A stretch of 64,000 nt of DNA from JBCCCJ01 sp039029315 (GTDB lineage: Bacteria > Bacteroidota > Bacteroidia > J057), in the NCBI GenBank assembly GCA_039029315.1, contig JBCCGK010000027.1:51200-115199 (forward strand). The letters are read 5' to 3'. Shown here in pieces: positions 62,072 to 64,000 of this stretch. Positions within the stretch are counted from its first letter, which is position 1. Each line of letters opens with the position of its first letter. The notes beneath the pieces are model-generated. The model saw only the letters and a list, made by a program, of their open reading frames with translations. It had not been told where the DNA came from and ran no database searches. A program made the position numbers and the translations under genes.

Positions 62072-63712
62072 TTACTTTTGCTTCAGTTGCACAGCCACCT
62101 TGGGACATTGTTGACTTGGACCGTGAGAACAAATTTGCGGATGAACAAACAAGGAAATGTGGTCAATCTTGCCTTTTTCATTGATAGAAATAGAGATGGA
62201 GCCAGGATATCCGTCCTCCAGATGAAATGTTCCAACCTGTATGGGGAAATCTGAATCTGGAATCTCAACCAGATCCCCCATTGCATGGAATTCCTTGATC
62301 TTTCCTCTTCTGGGCATTACTTCTTTGATCATGAAATTATACATAGATTCATTGGATGCCAGGGTGACCACATCCTGTTTGGCAAAATTTCGGTTAAAGG
62401 CGTCATAGTCGGATGCGTTGATAGACGCAGCCAAATGAGAGATGAGTGCCCAATGAAGATCTTTGGAAGAATTGTCTGATTCCAACATCTGAATATAGGA
62501 TTCTCGATCGGGAGGATCGACCAATTCTACCTGAAAAGAAGGGACATCTTCCGCTTTTGTATCCTGAGAGGGAAGGGAAATTCGCTCTTGCCCAGGATCT
62601 GTGATGAAATCGCTGATCTTGTTGAATAAGGCTTGGGGCGAACCACTCTCTGAATTGGAAAATATGATCAGTGTGTACCCATTCTCAGGGTAATAATAAT
62701 ACTCAAAAAACACACCCGGCCCTCTTCCTCCATGACCGATTCTGATGCGTTCGTTGTCTCGATCTACGATGAAGCCGTAGCCATACTGCCAGAGATCGCT
62801 TTGCCCGAGAGGGGTTTGGTCACTGCGGATAAGACGAACATAGTCTGCGCCCAGTAGCTTATTGGAGCGAAGAGCCAGATCAAATGCGAGGATGTCGTAG
62901 ATATTGGAAAATCCTCCGCCAGCAGAGGTTCCCATTAAGCCGTGGCGGGCTTTGTACCATTGATTGCCTAATCCCCGATAAGCTGTTGCAAGCTCATCTA
63001 CCGTTTGATTCTGCATATAGGAATCCGTCCGGTTCATTCCTGCTTTTTGATAGATCTGCTGTCGGATGTAATCGAAGTAAGACATCCCAGTGATATTTTC
63101 TATGATCAAGCCCAACAGAATGAAGCCAGAATTGCTATAATTGAAACGGCTTCCTGGTTCAAATAAGAGAGAATCATCGACGATAAACGGAAGGCGTTCT
63201 TGCAGCTTGGTGAGTCTATGCCAATGTTGTTCGTATTCATCATCCCAATAATCTCCCAAACCAGAGGAATGTCGCAAGAGATCCTTGATGGTCGCAGCCT
63301 TTGCAAAATCCTGATCGGGATAATTGGGAAGATAGTTGATGATCGGATCATCATACTGCAACTTTCCTGCTTCTGCCAGTTGCGCAATCGCCACAGAAGT
63401 GAACATCTTGTTGCCTGATCCCAGATTGAATCTGGTTTGAGCAGTATTCATGATTCCTTTGTCTACATCCTGCCAGCCTTCCATCTGCTCAAACACAATC
63501 TCCCCATGCCTGGCGATGAGGACAGCTCCTGAGAATCCCCTCTCTTGGTGAAAGGCATGCAGATAGGGAGTCAACCAGTCAAGTTGCTTGTCTGCTTGCT
63601 CCCTGGAACCTCCGGTTTGGGCAAGTACTCGGGATGCCCCAACTAATGTGAGAATGATGAAACAAATCAGTCCGAGTATGATCCAACCTGCCTGTGTACT
63701 GTTTGAGTTCAT
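62072..63712 (-). CDS. Secreted serine hydrolase, class C beta-lactamase / DD-peptidase family
   Basis: 546 residues with an N-terminal signal or anchor helix (about 9-31). The catalytic domain (about 45-360) has the SxxK motif in NLGSGNKMFTSVAI, the YxN motif in FNYSNSGFILLG and HGG in IRIGHGGRGPG. The last 170 residues form a separate domain of the SnoaL/NTF2-like or lipocalin-like kind (QVGTFHLEDGYPGSISISINEKGKIDHISLF), often attached to such hydrolases. Substrates of the family include D-amino-acid peptides and esters. It is the first gene of a probable three-gene operon with the VOC and ANT(6)-like genes. It resembles the lipoprotein hydrolase at 24592-25782 in family only. Confidence 0.85.
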   Translation of the reverse strand: MNSNSTQAGWIILGLICFIILTLVGASRVLAQTGGSREQADKQLDWLTPYLHAFHQERGFSGAVLIARHGEIVFEQMEGWQDVDKGIMNTAQTRFNLGSGNKMFTSVAIAQLAEAGKLQYDDPIINYLPNYPDQDFAKAATIKDLLRHSSGLGDYWDDEYEQHWHRLTKLQERLPFIVDDSLLFEPGSRFNYSNSGFILLGLIIENITGMSYFDYIRQQIYQKAGMNRTDSYMQNQTVDELATAYRGLGNQWYKARHGLMGTSAGGGFSNIYDILAFDLALRSNKLLGADYVRLIRSDQTPLGQSDLWQYGYGFIVDRDNERIRIGHGGRGPGVFFEYYYYPENGYTLIIFSNSESGSPQALFNKISDFITDPGQERISLPSQDTKAEDVPSFQVELVDPPDRESYIQMLESDNSSKDLHWALISHLAASINASDYDAFNRNFAKQDVVTLASNESMYNFMIKEVMPRRGKIKEFHAMGDLVEIPDSDFPIQVGTFHLEDGYPGSISISINEKGKIDHISLFVHPQICSHGPSQQCPKVAVQLKQK

Positions 63713-63770
63713 ATGCTACGGTATTACGCTTGAAAGAATGAGGAAGTGCCTCTAACTTGAACAGTCTCTA

Positions 63771-63872
63771 AGTTTGACTTTGTCCATTTTTATTGGAGAA
63801 AAATCCTCCCATATGCTCTGGAAACCGCCTTTTTGAATTAATGCACTTCGCTGTTTTTGGGTGATGTTGATT
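63771..63872 (-). repeat. Dispersed repeat, copy B
   Basis: It is the reverse-strand counterpart of 40553-40655. It is directly followed on the minus strand by TTAGAGACTGTTC, a sequence also seen near 46710 and, inverted, near 40410. An open frame runs through it from 63977 with a charged peptide (KLQRNLKTKEKKK) before the repeat; it looks like element sequence rather than a gene. Confidence 0.7.
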
Positions 63873-64000
63873 AATTCTCATTGAAAATTTATTCACAACT
63901 GTACACTTTTTCTTTTCCTTTGTTTTTAGATTTCTTTGCAACTTTTTGGCGGCAAAAAGTTGCGTAAAAACCGCCAATCGGATGGTCCGGTGCGCTGCCA
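63873..64000. other. Window end, no gene recognised
   Basis: AT-rich sequence with a GGCGGCAAAAAGTTGCG segment near 63949. It continues the repeat-associated region and contains no supported gene. Confidence 0.4.

Overview
The window is a gene-dense piece of a Bacteroidota chromosome with moderate GC. The most likely source is a large-genome, free-living member of the Saprospiria, Chitinophagia or Cytophagia groups; nothing here fixes the genus. The evidence is type IX secretion (Por-type) C-terminal sorting domains on secreted proteins, an RHS protein with a DUF6443-like segment, TPR-CHAT proteins, TPR histidine kinases, several promoters resembling the Bacteroidota TTTG-N20-TAnnTTTG form, and weak Shine-Dalgarno signals. 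No rRNA, tRNA, CRISPR array, prophage or complete IS is visible.

Layout. 0-8.8 kb: a 5'-truncated RHS polymorphic-toxin protein ending in a GIY-YIG nuclease-like domain, a RAYT-type transposase between two 116-bp direct repeats, then two secreted proteins (one a multidomain glycoside-hydrolase-like enzyme). 8.8-18.4 kb: three tandem secreted TPR-CHAT proteases on the minus strand. 18.6-27 kb: housekeeping and accessory genes (ThpR, alpha/beta hydrolase, T9SS cargo, glycogen debranching-type enzyme, serine hydrolase, GNAT, a small acidic tandem-repeat protein). 27.2-30.1 kb: a two-component pair. 30.1-31 kb: an AT-rich gap with one small ORF and a strong hairpin. 31-34.6 kb: an ECF sigma factor and putative anti-sigma factor, a stand-alone EAD-like adaptor, and two EAD-CHAT proteins, one with an intact His/Cys dyad and one with both residues lost. 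34.8-48.2 kb: envelope, peptidase and cell-wall genes (M20 and M24 peptidases, MltD, short asparaginase, FtsX/LolC permease, NamZ-like muramidase, GT2, secreted nuclease). 48.6-52.9 kb: a large SF1 helicase with a C-terminal nuclease-like domain. 53-60.5 kb: a second ECF sigma/anti-sigma pair divergent from a fourth TPR-CHAT protein, then a CsgG-like protein and a small secreted protein. 60.6-63.7 kb: ANT(6)-type nucleotidyltransferase, secreted VOC protein and serine hydrolase.

How the genes may work together. The recurring theme is CHAT (caspase/separase-like) proteins next to ECF sigma/anti-sigma pairs, seen at both 31-34.6 kb and 53-58 kb. A shared motif, GCATTAACG-N15-CGACT on the minus strand, lies upstream of the second sigma factor, the CsgG-like gene and the 145-aa secreted-protein gene. 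It looks like an ECF-type promoter and suggests a small autoregulated regulon. The EAD-CHAT locus (solo EAD, active CHAT, pseudo-CHAT) is the best candidate for an undescribed signalling or conflict module.
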